A stretch of 64,000 nucleotides of DNA from Chitinophagales bacterium (lineage in GTDB: Bacteria > Bacteroidota > Bacteroidia > Chitinophagales > UBA2359). Positions 17,628 to 25,913 of the stretch are shown here, piece by piece. Where the stretch lies: contig JAWKLZ010000002.1 of NCBI GenBank assembly GCA_041392475.1, positions 1,806,501 through 1,870,500 of the forward strand. The letters run 5' to 3'. Both the position numbers and the translations under genes were made by a program. Position 1 is the first letter of the stretch. The number at the start of each line of letters is the position of its first letter. Below the pieces are notes generated by a model. That model was not told where the DNA came from. It searched no databases and worked only from the letters and a program-made list of their open reading frames with translations.

Positions 17628-18236
17628 TTACTGTTTGCTCATTTTCTTTCGCCACTCCAAATAGCCCAATACTGCAATGACCGTATAAATCCCAAACAAC
17701 AAACCCGATAAGTACCAACCTTTGTAGTACAACAAACCCACATAAATCGGGTCTGCAATTATCCATACCAGCCAGTTTTCCAGTTTTTTGCGGGCGGTCA
17801 TCCACGTAGCGGTGAGGCTGAGGGCGGTAGTCAGCGCATCCCAAAAAGCAACATCGGTATCCGTCCATTTGTCCAAAACAAAGTACAATAAAATCGTGGC
17901 GAAAAGGGTAAAGGGAATGAGCGCAAGCCAAAGTTTTGGAGAGGTTGTGGTGATGGTCAAGGTGTTTTGTTGCTTGTTGTTTTTGCTGCCATAGACCCAC
18001 TGCCACCAACCGTAAAGGGTCAAACCGAAATAAACAACCTGCAAACCCACATCAGAATACATCTGTGCATTGAAGGCAATCACAAAAAACAAGACCACAT
18101 TCACCAGCCCCGCCAACCAACACCATACGTTTTCTTTTGCCGCCAAGGTGACGTAAAAAATGCCGCTGATGAGTGCGCCCAAGTCAATCCATGAAGAATT
18201 GAGCAAGGTATTCCATGCTTGTTGAAGAAAATCCAT
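17628..18236 (-). CDS. pnuC: Nicotinamide riboside transporter PnuC
   Basis: A 202-residue membrane protein with about seven hydrophobic helices. The PnuC hallmarks are the aromatic YGWWQWVYG motif near residue 75, the WLVWIIADPIYVGLLYYKGWY segment, and the closing LGYLEWRKK. PnuC facilitates uptake of nicotinamide riboside (or of thiamine in the close PnuT relatives) for NAD synthesis. It starts 14 bases after the stop of the upstream barrel-like gene on the same strand, so the two are probably co-transcribed. The partner might be its outer-membrane counterpart. Confidence 0.88.
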   Translation of the reverse strand: MDFLQQAWNTLLNSSWIDLGALISGIFYVTLAAKENVWCWLAGLVNVVLFFVIAFNAQMYSDVGLQVVYFGLTLYGWWQWVYGSKNNKQQNTLTITTTSPKLWLALIPFTLFATILLYFVLDKWTDTDVAFWDALTTALSLTATWMTARKKLENWLVWIIADPIYVGLLYYKGWYLSGLLFGIYTVIAVLGYLEWRKKMSKQ

Positions 18237-18250
18237 TTTCTAATTTTTCG

Positions 18251-18940
18251 TTAGTAACCATTGTCCACCACACGTTTTACGCCCAATATTGCCCCAAACT
18301 CCCAATGTCTGTGGTGTTGAGCATACGGTTTCATTATCAATGCCCAGCCATCTGCAAACGTTAATTCTGCTCCAAAACTCGCCATGCCTTTTATGTCTAA
18401 CCATTTCATGTCGTTGCGCCGTTTGTTCTCCCCAAAAGGGCCTTCAATAACCGATTTAGTCTGAGGGTCGTTTTGCCAATATGCACCTTCCCATTTCTTG
18501 TTAACAAATACGTTGTAAATAAAACCCAGTTCTGCAAAAAATTGGATAGAACTGTATTTGTGGGTCGCAAAATAATACTTTATACCCGAAGCAATACCAA
18601 CTTCATTTTGTACTTGATTGTACGAATAGTAGGATTTGGTTGGTAACTTGGTTGCGATTTCGCCCTCAATTAAATTGTAAACCCCACACTGCTGACATAT
18701 ATGTTTGCCCGAACTATGGGTATATCGAAAACCCATATACCAAACAAAACTATTTTCCAGACATTTATCTATGCCAATGTCGAGATTGAAGGCATCTATA
18801 TAACTGGGTTGATTGAAATAAGGGATATTGCGATTTTCTGCCGATAGACTTAGAGACGCTCCACTTGTTTGGGCAAAAATCCCATTGAAGGAAAAAAGTG
18901 CTAAAAGGAAGAAGAAGTAGGTAATGATTCTCATAAACAA
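18251..18940 (-). CDS. Exported beta-barrel-like protein of unknown function, upstream of pnuC
   Basis: A 229-residue protein with a signal peptide (1-23, ITYFFFLLALFSFNGIFAQ). The mature part is rich in alternating aromatic/polar strands (FVWYMGFRYTHSSG, IQFFAELGFIYNVFV, MASFGAELTFADGWALIMKPYAQHH), as in small outer-membrane barrels. Two Cys in a CQQC pair occur near residue 80. I recognise no family. Its position 14 bases before pnuC suggests a joint transport unit, which is only an inference. Confidence 0.65.
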   Translation of the reverse strand: MFMRIITYFFFLLALFSFNGIFAQTSGASLSLSAENRNIPYFNQPSYIDAFNLDIGIDKCLENSFVWYMGFRYTHSSGKHICQQCGVYNLIEGEIATKLPTKSYYSYNQVQNEVGIASGIKYYFATHKYSSIQFFAELGFIYNVFVNKKWEGAYWQNDPQTKSVIEGPFGENKRRNDMKWLDIKGMASFGAELTFADGWALIMKPYAQHHRHWEFGAILGVKRVVDNGY

Positions 18941-19017
18941 TGATTTTTGTATGTTATAAACAACGTTTGTTTTCGTTGTTTTGGTTGCCTTTATGAAAAT
19001 TTAAAAACCATTGAAAG

Positions 19018-19096
19018 TTGTATGTATAAATGCTCTCTATTACTTTTGTCTTTTACCCTTTGTCATTTGAAGGCATCTTGATTTTGCCTACTTTTG
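19018..19096 (+). promoter_or_regulatory. Two tandem Bacteroidota-type promoters of the flavin reductase gene
   Basis: P1: TTG (19018-19020) - 20 bases - TACTTTTG (19041-19048). P2: TTTG (19066-19069) - 19 bases - TACTTTTG (19089-19096). Both fit the consensus and share the same -7 sequence. P2 would give a ~16-base leader before the ATG at 19119. Confidence 0.6.
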
Positions 19097-19118
19097 CAGC
19101 CATCAAATAACAAGTTCA

Positions 19119-20030
19119 ATGACTAACTATTTAACAATAAATCCCAAAGAAATCCCAACGGCACAGCTTTTTGGCTACCTAACAGGAACCGTTGCGCCTC
19201 GTCCGATTGCCTTTGCGAGTACGGTGGATAAGGAGGGAAAAGTGAACCTCAGCCCGTTTAGTTTCTTCAATGTTTTTGGAGCGAATCCGCCTACAATGGT
19301 TTTTTCTCCTTCAAGGCGTGTGCGGGGAAATACGACCAAGGATACGCTCGACAATGTATTGGCAGTGCCAGAAGTGGTGATTAACATTGTGAATTACAGC
19401 ATGGTACAGCAGATGTCCTTGAGTAGCACGGAATATCCAAAAGGGGTGAACGAGTTTGTGAAAGCTGGTTTTACGGAAGTCGTTTCCGAGAAAGTGAAAC
19501 CGCCGAGAGTGGGCGAATCTCCTGCTGCTTTTGAGTGTATTGTGAAAGAGGTCATTGCTACGGGCGATGGGGGAGGAGCTGGAAATTTGGTGATTTGTGA
19601 GGTCGTTTTGGCACACTTCAAACCCGAAATTTTTGACGAAACAGGACAGGTAGATCCCTTCAAATTGGATGCTGTGGCTCGAATGGGCAGTAATTGGTAT
19701 TGCAGAGCGAATGGTGAGATGGTTTTTGAAGTAGCTAAACCTCTGATGACCACGGGGATGGGTATTGACCAACTCCCCGATGTTATCCGCAACAGCCACA
19801 TCTTGACGGGCAATGATTTGGGGCAATTGGGAAATGTAGAAAATCTTCCTTCAAAGGAATCCATTGCAGCTTTTGCAGTACAAAACCATGAGCTTCAATT
19901 ATTGAGAGGAAAAAGTTTGAAAAAATCGGAATTTTTCCTTCAATTGCATCATTTGGCTCATACCTATTTGGAGCAAGGTAAGGTGGAGGAAGCATGGAAA
20001 ATTTTGTTGCAGCCGATTCACTTTGAATAG
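19119..20030 (+). CDS. Flavin reductase-like (split-barrel FMN-binding) protein
   Basis: A 303-residue protein. Residues ~1-205 are a flavin reductase domain (TGTVAPRPIAFASTVD, NLSPFSFFNVFG, PPTMVFSPSRR, and a family-typical ATGDGGGAGNLVICEV). It is expected to bind FMN and either reduce it or act as a flavoprotein; many Bacteroidota carry this form next to unrelated genes. The C-terminal ~90 residues (after DQLPDVIRNS) are a helical extension not found in the smallest family members. Two promoters precede it, and it ends at a strong bidirectional terminator. Confidence 0.82.
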   Translation: MTNYLTINPKEIPTAQLFGYLTGTVAPRPIAFASTVDKEGKVNLSPFSFFNVFGANPPTMVFSPSRRVRGNTTKDTLDNVLAVPEVVINIVNYSMVQQMSLSSTEYPKGVNEFVKAGFTEVVSEKVKPPRVGESPAAFECIVKEVIATGDGGGAGNLVICEVVLAHFKPEIFDETGQVDPFKLDAVARMGSNWYCRANGEMVFEVAKPLMTTGMGIDQLPDVIRNSHILTGNDLGQLGNVENLPSKESIAAFAVQNHELQLLRGKSLKKSEFFLQLHHLAHTYLEQGKVEEAWKILLQPIHFE

Positions 20031-20048
20031 TTTTTTATGCCAACAAGA

Positions 20049-20079
20049 GAAAACGGAAATTTTAGAAATTTCCGTTTTC
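20049..20079. terminator. Bidirectional hairpin terminator
   Basis: A perfect 14-bp stem, GAAAACGGAAATTT (20049-20062) with its complement (20066-20079), and a 3-base loop. A and T tracts lie inside the stem. It stands between the converging stops at 20030 and 20086 and can serve both genes. Confidence 0.7.
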
Positions 20080-20085
20080 AGTATT

Positions 20086-21108
20086 TTATACAGTTACCTC
20101 CTCCAAATTCTTCAATACAGCTTCTACGATTTGTGATGCGTACATTTTGGGCAAATCATGTCCCATACCTTCAATCCAAAGTGTTTTGGCATTGGGCATC
20201 ATAGAAGCGGATTTTTCGCCATGTGGAAAAATTACCAAAGGATCGGATTTTCCGTGAACCACCAAAATCGGTATTTTTAGGTATTTTAATTCTTGAAGGC
20301 GAGAACCTGATGCTGCAATAGCTGCGCCATGTTGGTCTCTTACTTTGGCGTTAGAACCCCGTCTTTTGTGTCTTTCATAGAATGCTTTTTGGACGGCATT
20401 TTTGAGATCAATCTCATACGGCCCATCACCTCTCAATGCCAATCGTATCCCAACGCTGAATTTGGCTGCTTTTCGACTGTTGGGGCGGATAAGGTATTTG
20501 AGGGTCAATCTCACTAAATTGTGTCGAAAAGATTTGGGTACAGGCGGCAATTCAGGGTCGTTCATATAACCCGATGACATGATGGAAGTAAGTGTCAAAA
20601 CCCTTTCGGAATGACTAATCGCCATTCTCTGGGCAATCATTCCGCCCATTGAAGCCCCAATGATGTGTGCTTTTTCGATTCCCAAAGTGTCCAAAATGGC
20701 AATGCCATCTTTTGCCATATCCTCTAAGGTGTAGGGGTTTTTCTTATCCCAATTTTTCATCCAATCCGACATTCCCAAACCTCGGTTGTCGTATCGAATG
20801 ACATGATAACCAGCATCTACCAAGGGCTGGTAAAAGTGAGCAGGCCATCCCAACGCCGTTGTGCCATATCCCATCACCAGCAAAACCGCACCTTTGGGAG
20901 TGCCTTCAGGCACCATGGATTCGTACCAAATGTTGATGTCTCCAGATTTTGCAATCCCCGTTTTACCCGCCACAAACTTGGGTAATCCCTTTTCTTTCAA
21001 CACTTCATCTATGATTTGGTCAGTTTCGGGTGGAATTTTGATGCCCGCATTGACATAGAACCATGTGCCAACAGTGGCCAATGCAGCAGGAACGAGAATA
21101 GGAAGCAT
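20086..21108 (-). CDS. Alpha/beta-fold hydrolase
   Basis: A 340-residue hydrolase. Residues 1-22 are a hydrophobic N-terminus, possibly a membrane anchor or signal. The catalytic set is the nucleophile Ser153 in GASMGG, an acid in VVHGKSDPLV and His in the C-terminal GMGHDLP. The oxyanion region is LLVMGYGTT, and YDNRGLGMSD is typical of the family. Likely an esterase or lipase of unknown substrate. It is co-directional with, and 11 bases from, the DinB-like gene upstream, so probably in one transcript. Confidence 0.85.
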   Translation of the reverse strand: MLPILVPAALATVGTWFYVNAGIKIPPETDQIIDEVLKEKGLPKFVAGKTGIAKSGDINIWYESMVPEGTPKGAVLLVMGYGTTALGWPAHFYQPLVDAGYHVIRYDNRGLGMSDWMKNWDKKNPYTLEDMAKDGIAILDTLGIEKAHIIGASMGGMIAQRMAISHSERVLTLTSIMSSGYMNDPELPPVPKSFRHNLVRLTLKYLIRPNSRKAAKFSVGIRLALRGDGPYEIDLKNAVQKAFYERHKRRGSNAKVRDQHGAAIAASGSRLQELKYLKIPILVVHGKSDPLVIFPHGEKSASMMPNAKTLWIEGMGHDLPKMYASQIVEAVLKNLEEVTV

Positions 21109-21119
21109 AAATATATCGT

Positions 21120-21671
21120 TTAGTTTGGTGATGAATGTTGAATTTCGCTGCGGTATTTCACCGTAGAAGGAGCAATACCGAAATGTAAAGGTAATTGAAT
21201 GTCTGGAGTTACCAATTGTAGTCCAATTTTGATGATGGCAAGGTGGTGAATGGTATGTTCGATGTTGTACAAAAGTTCTCTGTCAAAACAAGTCCTTACG
21301 GTCAATACATCATCCGTGTTGGGGTTGTAGGCTACATGAAGCTGCAAATTAGGATTCGGTTGACAAGTTGGTAGGGCTTCAATGATAGCATCAATGGCCT
21401 GAATTGCAGATGGAGGCTCTTGTTCTATTTCTTTGTTTCTCTGTCTTTTGTCATAATCAATAATTCCTTGCTCGCTTTGTGCTTGCTGTAACAAACACTG
21501 AAAAAATTCAATTAAATGGCGGCTATGTTGACCAATATTTGAATTGAACAATAAGGGAATTGTTTGACAATAGGCGGCAGCTGAAATTTGATTCAAATAT
21601 ATTTTTGCATCTTCGAGTAGTGCTATTGCAACCTTAGTTGGTGTCATTTGATATAAAAATTTGGTTTTCAT
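21120..21671 (-). CDS. DinB-like four-helix protein
   Basis: The 183-residue product shows the DinB/YfiT-type pattern of a four-helix bundle with a His triad: HSRHLIEFFQCLL, RTCFDRELLYNIEHTIHHLAI, and a C-terminal FGIAPSTVKYR that recurs in Bacteroidota DinB-like proteins. Members bind a metal and act as thiol-dependent transferases, but the role of this one is unknown. The frame opens at 21713, but a TATATTTG element (minus strand, 21718-21725) puts the transcript start near 21711, so the Met at 21671 is preferred; 21647 is possible. It is divergent from the HD gene at 21744. Confidence 0.72.
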   Translation of the reverse strand: MKTKFLYQMTPTKVAIALLEDAKIYLNQISAAAYCQTIPLLFNSNIGQHSRHLIEFFQCLLQQAQSEQGIIDYDKRQRNKEIEQEPPSAIQAIDAIIEALPTCQPNPNLQLHVAYNPNTDDVLTVRTCFDRELLYNIEHTIHHLAIIKIGLQLVTPDIQLPLHFGIAPSTVKYRSEIQHSSPN

Positions 21672-21717
21672 AGTGCATAAACGGAACAAAATGCAGAATA
21701 AATGTTGTTTCAATTGT

Positions 21718-21725
21718 CAAATATA
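21718..21725 (-). promoter_or_regulatory. Probable -7 element of the DinB-like/hydrolase unit
   Basis: TATATTTG on the minus strand fits TAnnTTTG. No TTG lies at the ideal distance upstream. Confidence 0.35.
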
Positions 21726-21743
21726 AAACAAAACTTCCATCTT

Positions 21744-22388
21744 ATGCCTAATAAAATAAGCAGCACAATAGATTTTTTACACCACCAGTGGCTTCAATTA
21801 TTTGACGAAAACACAGTAAACGAACCTGTTGTGAAAGAACAATGGCAAAATATACTGAAACATTACCAAGAATCCTCCCGATACTACCACAATTTAACAC
21901 ACCTTCAAGAATTGTTTGAATTACTACTTCCCTTCAAACAAAAATTGGAGCATCCCAAAGCGGTCTATTTTGCTATTTTTTACCACGACATCATTTACAG
22001 TTCACTCCGAAAAGACAACGAACTAAAAAGCGCCGAATATGCGGACAAAGTACTGCCTCTATTGAAGGTCGATACCACAACGATTCAATTGGCTTACAGC
22101 CTCATTTTAGCCACCAAAGACCATCATGCCCTCTTGCCCTCCAATGATTTTCACTATTTTTTGGATGCGGATTTGGCGATTTTGGGAGCAGATTGGGAAA
22201 AATATGAAGCCTATTCCAAGGCGATTCGCCAAGAATACCGACACGTTCCTTCAATCCTTTATAAACGTGGTCGCCGAAAAGTGCTGCAACACCTACTTCA
22301 AAAAGCGCCTTTGTACTATACGCCTGAATTTTTTGAACGCTTTGAAGCACAGGCGAGGGCGAATGTGCGGATGGAATTGAAGTTGTAG
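21744..22388 (+). CDS. Predicted HD-superfamily metal-dependent phosphohydrolase
   Basis: A 214-residue cytoplasmic protein of the predicted HD phosphohydrolase family. The metal-binding pattern is H in YYHNLTHLQ, the HD pair at 81-82 (FAIFYHDIIYSS), and a later D in FLDADLAILG. The C-terminus YKRGRRKVLQHLL ... YTPEFFERFEAQARAN is characteristic of this group. The substrate is unknown. The frame opens at 21702, but the first 14 residues look like non-family leader, so I start at 21744. Confidence 0.82.
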   Translation: MPNKISSTIDFLHHQWLQLFDENTVNEPVVKEQWQNILKHYQESSRYYHNLTHLQELFELLLPFKQKLEHPKAVYFAIFYHDIIYSSLRKDNELKSAEYADKVLPLLKVDTTTIQLAYSLILATKDHHALLPSNDFHYFLDADLAILGADWEKYEAYSKAIRQEYRHVPSILYKRGRRKVLQHLLQKAPLYYTPEFFERFEAQARANVRMELKL

Positions 22389-22559
22389 TAGGTGTTTAAA
22401 CTTCGGTAGTTTCTGATTAAAACATGGGTGGGTTATGATAAAAGTACAATATTTTGAGTGCTGTAACTACCGAAGTTTTCTTCTTTATTTTTGCACATAA
22501 GACTTATCGCTGGCTAAAAGTGTTGATTTTACATAGATTTAGCCACTGATACGATTTTT

Positions 22560-22702
22560 ATTAAAATATAACCGTCTTATTCCCATGGATAAACACCCTA
22601 TCCTGAAAGACCAACTTCAATGCCCTTGACAAAACGATTTTCTCTATATCCCTACCCACCTTTACCATGTCTTGCCACGTTAAGCGGTGATTTACTTCAA
22701 TG
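22560..22702 (-). pseudogene. Duplicated 3' end of purU
   Basis: These 143 bases match 23164-23306, the last ~47 codons of purU, with about 10 differences and no gaps at a fixed offset of 604. Only the C-terminal fragment is present, so it is non-coding debris. Its presence on the far side of the DUF433 gene suggests that a duplication accompanied insertion of the toxin-antitoxin segment between the two copies. Confidence 0.8.
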
Positions 22703-22730
22703 GAGATTTTTGTAGATTGGAAAAATCTAT

Positions 22731-22829
22731 TCAACCCTCCAAAATCATCAAAGTAATTCCCGTTTTAGTAACGACTATCAATCTCGCTTCCTCCAATTTA
22801 GCTGTAATATCTTCCCAATAGTTTCTAAA
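22731..22829 (-). pseudogene. Short C-terminal remnant, possibly of a DUF5615-type toxin
   Basis: Directly after the DUF433 gene, in a frame shifted by one base, 32 codons read FRNYWEDITAKLEEARLIVV and continue TKTGITLMILEG before a stop. There is no start codon. DUF433 antitoxin genes are usually followed by a DUF5615 PIN-like toxin gene, and the helix-then-strand end resembles such a C-terminus. The identity is an inference. Confidence 0.35.
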
Positions 22830-23034
22830 AAACTGGTTGAGCAGCAAATCCCAAACATGCTAATATATCTGCCTCCTCCAAAAAAGGATAGGCTTCCAAA
22901 ATATCCTGATGGCTATCTCCTGCCGCCAAATACTCCAAAATGGTTCGTACCGTAATTCGCATCTCTCTGATAATGGGTTTACCATTACAAATTGACTGAT
23001 TCACTGTAATTCGATTCGCTACTAAGTTTTGCAT
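22825..23034 (-). CDS. DUF433 family antitoxin-like protein
   Basis: A ~69-residue DUF433 protein. The family core is RITVNQSICNGKPIIREMRITVRTILEYLAAGDSHQDILEAYPFL followed by EEADILACLGFA. DUF433 is a winged-helix domain usually encoded before a DUF5615 PIN-like toxin. Here only a possible scrap of a toxin follows (22731-22829), so the antitoxin appears orphaned. The frame could start at 23064; I prefer the Met at 23034. The segment is bracketed by purU and the copied purU tail. Confidence 0.78.
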   Translation of the reverse strand: MQNLVANRITVNQSICNGKPIIREMRITVRTILEYLAAGDSHQDILEAYPFLEEADILACLGFAAQPVF

Positions 23035-23164
23035 GCATCTTGATTTTACAATAAAAGTAAACACTTAATGCCTATTCTACAAATAGGAGAGGGAAATGGT
23101 TTCCAAACAAATTCTAAAAAACACTTTACAATCTGATTCCCTTAGAAGGTTTGTTTCAGACGAA

Positions 23165-23998
23165 TTAAAATATAACCGTCTTATTCCCATGGATAAACAC
23201 CCTATCCTGAAAGACCAACTTCAATGCCCTTGACAAAACGATTTTCTCTACATCTCTCCCTGCTTTCGCCATGTCTTGCCACGTCAAGCGGTGATTCACT
23301 TCAATGACATTCTGCTCAATAATCGGTCCCTCGTCCAAATCGTCGTTCACAAAATGCGCCGTTGCACCAATGATTTTCACGCCTCGATTGAAGGCTTGTT
23401 TGTAGGGATTTGCGCCAATGAAAGCAGGAAGGAAAGAGTGGTGAATGTTGATGATGCGGTTGGAATAATGTTGGACAAAACTCCCATTGAGGATTCGCAT
23501 ATACTTCGCCAAAACCAAATATTCGGGGTTGTAAATCTTCAATGCCTTCAAAATCATCTCCTCGTGTTCTTCTCGTGTTTTGTGGAGGTGGTCAATGTAG
23601 TGAAACGGAATCCCAAACTTAGCGACCAAAGGCTGTAAAATGTTGTGGTTGCTAATAACCGCTAAAATATTGGCATCCAATTCGTCATAAGCATATCGAA
23701 TCAACAAATCTCCCAAGCAATGGTGTTCTTTGGTGACTAAAAGCACGATGTCCTTTTTCTTTTGGGGATTGAGGCGAATGTTTGCCGTATCGGGCAATTC
23801 CTTTTGCAGTTTCTCCAAAACCTCATGGGAGTTGCCTTCTCCTGCAAACTCTGTTCGCATAAAGAAGTGATTACTGGAATTGTCGACATATTCATCGTTC
23901 TTCAATACATTGAAGTCGCTTTCGTAGAGTGTTTTGGTGATGCGATACACCAATCCTTTTTCGTCGGGGCAGTCGATTAGAAGTATGTGAGCTGTCAT
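23165..23998 (-). CDS. purU: Formyltetrahydrofolate deformylase
   Basis: A 277-residue PurU, which hydrolyses 10-formyl-THF to THF and formate and so supplies formate for purine synthesis. An N-terminal ACT domain (~1-80, starting ILLIDCPDEKGLVYRIT) precedes the formyltransferase-like domain. The active-site residues Asn184, His186 and Asp222 are in place (INIHHSFLPAF, GATAHFVNDDLDEGPII). The length is normal for the family. A TACTTTTG element on the minus strand at 24082-24089 may be the promoter (leader ~78 bases). Confidence 0.95.
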   Translation of the reverse strand: MTAHILLIDCPDEKGLVYRITKTLYESDFNVLKNDEYVDNSSNHFFMRTEFAGEGNSHEVLEKLQKELPDTANIRLNPQKKKDIVLLVTKEHHCLGDLLIRYAYDELDANILAVISNHNILQPLVAKFGIPFHYIDHLHKTREEHEEMILKALKIYNPEYLVLAKYMRILNGSFVQHYSNRIINIHHSFLPAFIGANPYKQAFNRGVKIIGATAHFVNDDLDEGPIIEQNVIEVNHRLTWQDMAKAGRDVEKIVLSRALKLVFQDRVFIHGNKTVIF

Positions 23999-24081
23999 TT
24001 GTTTATTTGTTTTAAAAGAGTCTTACATTCAAGTCACAAATGCAAGCTTTAAAAGAAACCATCTGTTTCTGCACTAAAACA

Positions 24082-24089
24082 CAAAAGTA
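24082..24089 (-). promoter_or_regulatory. Probable -7 element of purU
   Basis: TACTTTTG on the minus strand, 84 bases upstream of the ATG; no clear -33 element. Confidence 0.3.
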
Positions 24090-24211
24090 GGAAAACTCTA
24101 AGCTTAAAAGCAGTGCTTCATCAAAAAATCGCTCAAATTGAAGATGCAGGTTGATGATGTTTTTGATGCACCATTGAAGGGCTTTAAAGAATATAGGTAG
24201 CAATCTCATTA

Positions 24212-24267
24212 TTTCCTAAAACGAAAAAGAAAAAGCCGCTAAACGGGTAGGTGTTTAGCGGCTTTGG
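24212..24267. repeat. Left copy of the 56-base direct repeat flanking the pentapeptide array, with terminator
   Basis: Matches 30682-30737 with about three differences. It contains the array hairpin (GCCGCTAAAC 24235-24244, GTTTAGCGGC 24253-24262). On the minus strand this is followed by T5-C-T5, so it is a complete intrinsic terminator for the whole array. Confidence 0.8.
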
Positions 24268-24302
24268 TTAGGGTTTAGTGTTTTTATTTAGGAAATGTCT
24301 AC

Positions 24303-24737
24303 TCAGTTGTCGAGGCGGACTCCTGTTAGGTCGGCTCCTCTTAGGTTGACATCACTTGGGGCGACTCCTCTTAGGCTGGCGAAACTTAGGTTGGCGAAAC
24401 TTAGGTCGGCTCTAAATAGGTCGGCTCCAATTAGGTTGGCGAAACTTAGGTTGGCTTTACTTAGGTTGGCTTCAATTAGCATGGCTTTCATTAGGTTGGC
24501 TTCTCTTAGGTTGGCTTCTCTTAGGTCGGCATCACTTAGGTTGGCACCACTTAGGTCGGTTTTCATTAGGTTGGCTTCTCTTAGGTTGGTTTCTCTTAGG
24601 TCTGCCCACATTAGGTTGGCTTCTCTTAGGTCTGCCCACATTAGGTTGGCTTTACTTAGGTTGGCACCACTTAGGTCAACTTCTTTAAAATCTCTTTGTC
24701 CTGCGGCATAGGCTGCCAATAATTCTTGTGCGGTCAT
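24303..24737 (-). CDS. Pentapeptide-repeat protein, array gene 7 (most downstream)
   Basis: 144 residues. The N-cap MTAQELLAAYAAGQRDF is followed by ~24 A(D/N)LXX pentapeptides (ADLREANLMWADLRETNL and so on), which should fold as a right-handed quadrilateral beta-helix. It is a single module and lacks the usual NVIGYTP end seen in its sisters, closing instead with LTGVRLDN. No enzymatic motif and no signal peptide. The leader before the ATG is the same as in all array genes. It lies just before the only downstream hairpin that keeps a T-run. Confidence 0.85.
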   Translation of the reverse strand: MTAQELLAAYAAGQRDFKEVDLSGANLSKANLMWADLREANLMWADLRETNLREANLMKTDLSGANLSDADLREANLREANLMKAMLIEANLSKANLSFANLIGADLFRADLSFANLSFASLRGVAPSDVNLRGADLTGVRLDN

Positions 24738-24796
24738 GTTGTTTTGATTTTGTTGATGAATGAATTTGGTTTAGGAAAATAGAGTGTTGAATAATC

Positions 24797-24824
24797 GCCG
24801 CTCAACGGGTAGGTGTTTAGCGGC
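24797..24824 (-). repeat. Array spacer hairpin, copy 1
   Basis: GCCGCTCAAC - 8 bases - GTTTAGCGGC, with one mismatch compared with the flanking copies. The T-run found at 24225-24234 is replaced by GATTATT on the minus strand, so termination should be weak. Confidence 0.75.
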
Positions 24825-24845
24825 TTTGGTTAGGGTTTATTGTTT

Positions 24846-25805
24846 TTATTGAGGGGTGTAGCCTATTACGTTAGTTAGGATGGCATCCGTTAGGTCGGCT
24901 TTTAGGAAGGCTCCCGTTAGGTCGGCTCCACTTAGGTCGGCGTAACTTAGGTTGGCATCACTTAGGTAGGCTTCTCTTAGGTTGGCAGAACTTAGGTTAG
25001 CTCCACTTAGGTCGGCATGATTTAGGCTGGCATCACGTAGGTTGGCATCACGTAGGTCGGCTCCTCTTAGGTTGACATCACGTAGGATGGCATCTGTAAG
25101 ATTGACTCTACCTAGTCCGGCTTCACTTAGGTCGGCATAACTTAGGTAGGCATCACTTAGGTCGGCTTCTCTTAGGTTGGCAGAACTTAGATTGGCTTCT
25201 CTTAGGTCGGCTCCTTTTAGGTTGGCTCGAAATAGGAGCGCTCCACTTAGGTTGACCCTAATTAGGATGGCTCCACTTAGGTCGGCTCCTCTTAGGTCGG
25301 CTCCTTGAAAACCTATTTGTCCTGCGGCATAGGCAGCCAATAATTCTTCTGCGGTCATTAAGAAAAATTTGGCATCACTTAGTTCGACTTCATATAGGTC
25401 GGCATTACTTAGATCGGCATTACTTAGGTCGGCACCACTTAAGTCGGCTTCTAGTAGGTTGGTACCATATAGGTAGGTATAAGCCAGGTTAGTCTGACTT
25501 AGCCCAGCTTTAGTTAGATTGGCATCTTTTAGGTGGGCATCAGTTAGGTTAGCTCCACTTAGATTAGCTCCACTTAGGTTGGCTTCATTGAAGAAAGTAC
25601 AATGTAGATTAGCTCCACTTAGATTAGCTCCACTTAGGTTGGCTTTATCCAATTGGGTTTGCTTTAGGTCAGCCCCACTTAGGTCAGCCCCACTTAGGTC
25701 AACTCCAATTAGTTCGGCTCGAAATAGCTTGGCTCCTCTTAGGTCAGCTCCTTTAAAATCTCTTTGTCCTGCGGCATAAGCTGCCAATAATTCTTGTGCG
25801 GTCAT
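24846..25805 (-). CDS. Pentapeptide-repeat protein with two fused modules, array gene 6
   Basis: 319 residues. Module 1 begins MTAQELLAAYAAGQRDF and runs to ELSDAKFFL. Module 2 then begins at once with MTAEELLAAYAAGQIGF and ends LTNVIGYTPQ. Both modules are A(D/N)LXX beta-helix repeats. The internal Met of module 2 could act as a second start. Near-identical in layout and sequence to the neighbour at 25914-27011, so the pair arose by recent duplication. Cytoplasmic, no catalytic motif. Pentapeptide proteins include DNA mimics that act on gyrase, but no such role can be read here. Confidence 0.87.
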   Translation of the reverse strand: MTAQELLAAYAAGQRDFKGADLRGAKLFRAELIGVDLSGADLSGADLKQTQLDKANLSGANLSGANLHCTFFNEANLSGANLSGANLTDAHLKDANLTKAGLSQTNLAYTYLYGTNLLEADLSGADLSNADLSNADLYEVELSDAKFFLMTAEELLAAYAAGQIGFQGADLRGADLSGAILIRVNLSGALLFRANLKGADLREANLSSANLREADLSDAYLSYADLSEAGLGRVNLTDAILRDVNLRGADLRDANLRDASLNHADLSGANLSSANLREAYLSDANLSYADLSGADLTGAFLKADLTDAILTNVIGYTPQ

Positions 25806-25864
25806 GTTGTTTTGATTTTGTTGATGAATGAATTTGGTTTAGGAAAATAGAGTGTTGAATAATC

Positions 25865-25892
25865 GCCGCTAAACGGGTAGGTCTTTAGCGGC
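25865..25892 (-). repeat. Array spacer hairpin, copy 2
   Basis: GCCGCTAAAC - 8 bases - CTTTAGCGGC; the inner pair is mismatched. The T-run is missing, as in the other internal copies. Confidence 0.75.
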
Positions 25893-25913
25893 TTTGGTTA
25901 GGGTTTAGTGTTT

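Noticed and set aside
17590..18009. 139-codon frame overlapping pnuC
   Set aside because: Out-of-frame shadow; pnuC has its full set of family motifs.
24012..24209. 65-codon minus-strand frame upstream of purU
   Set aside because: Overlaps the probable purU promoter region, low-complexity composition, no family pattern.
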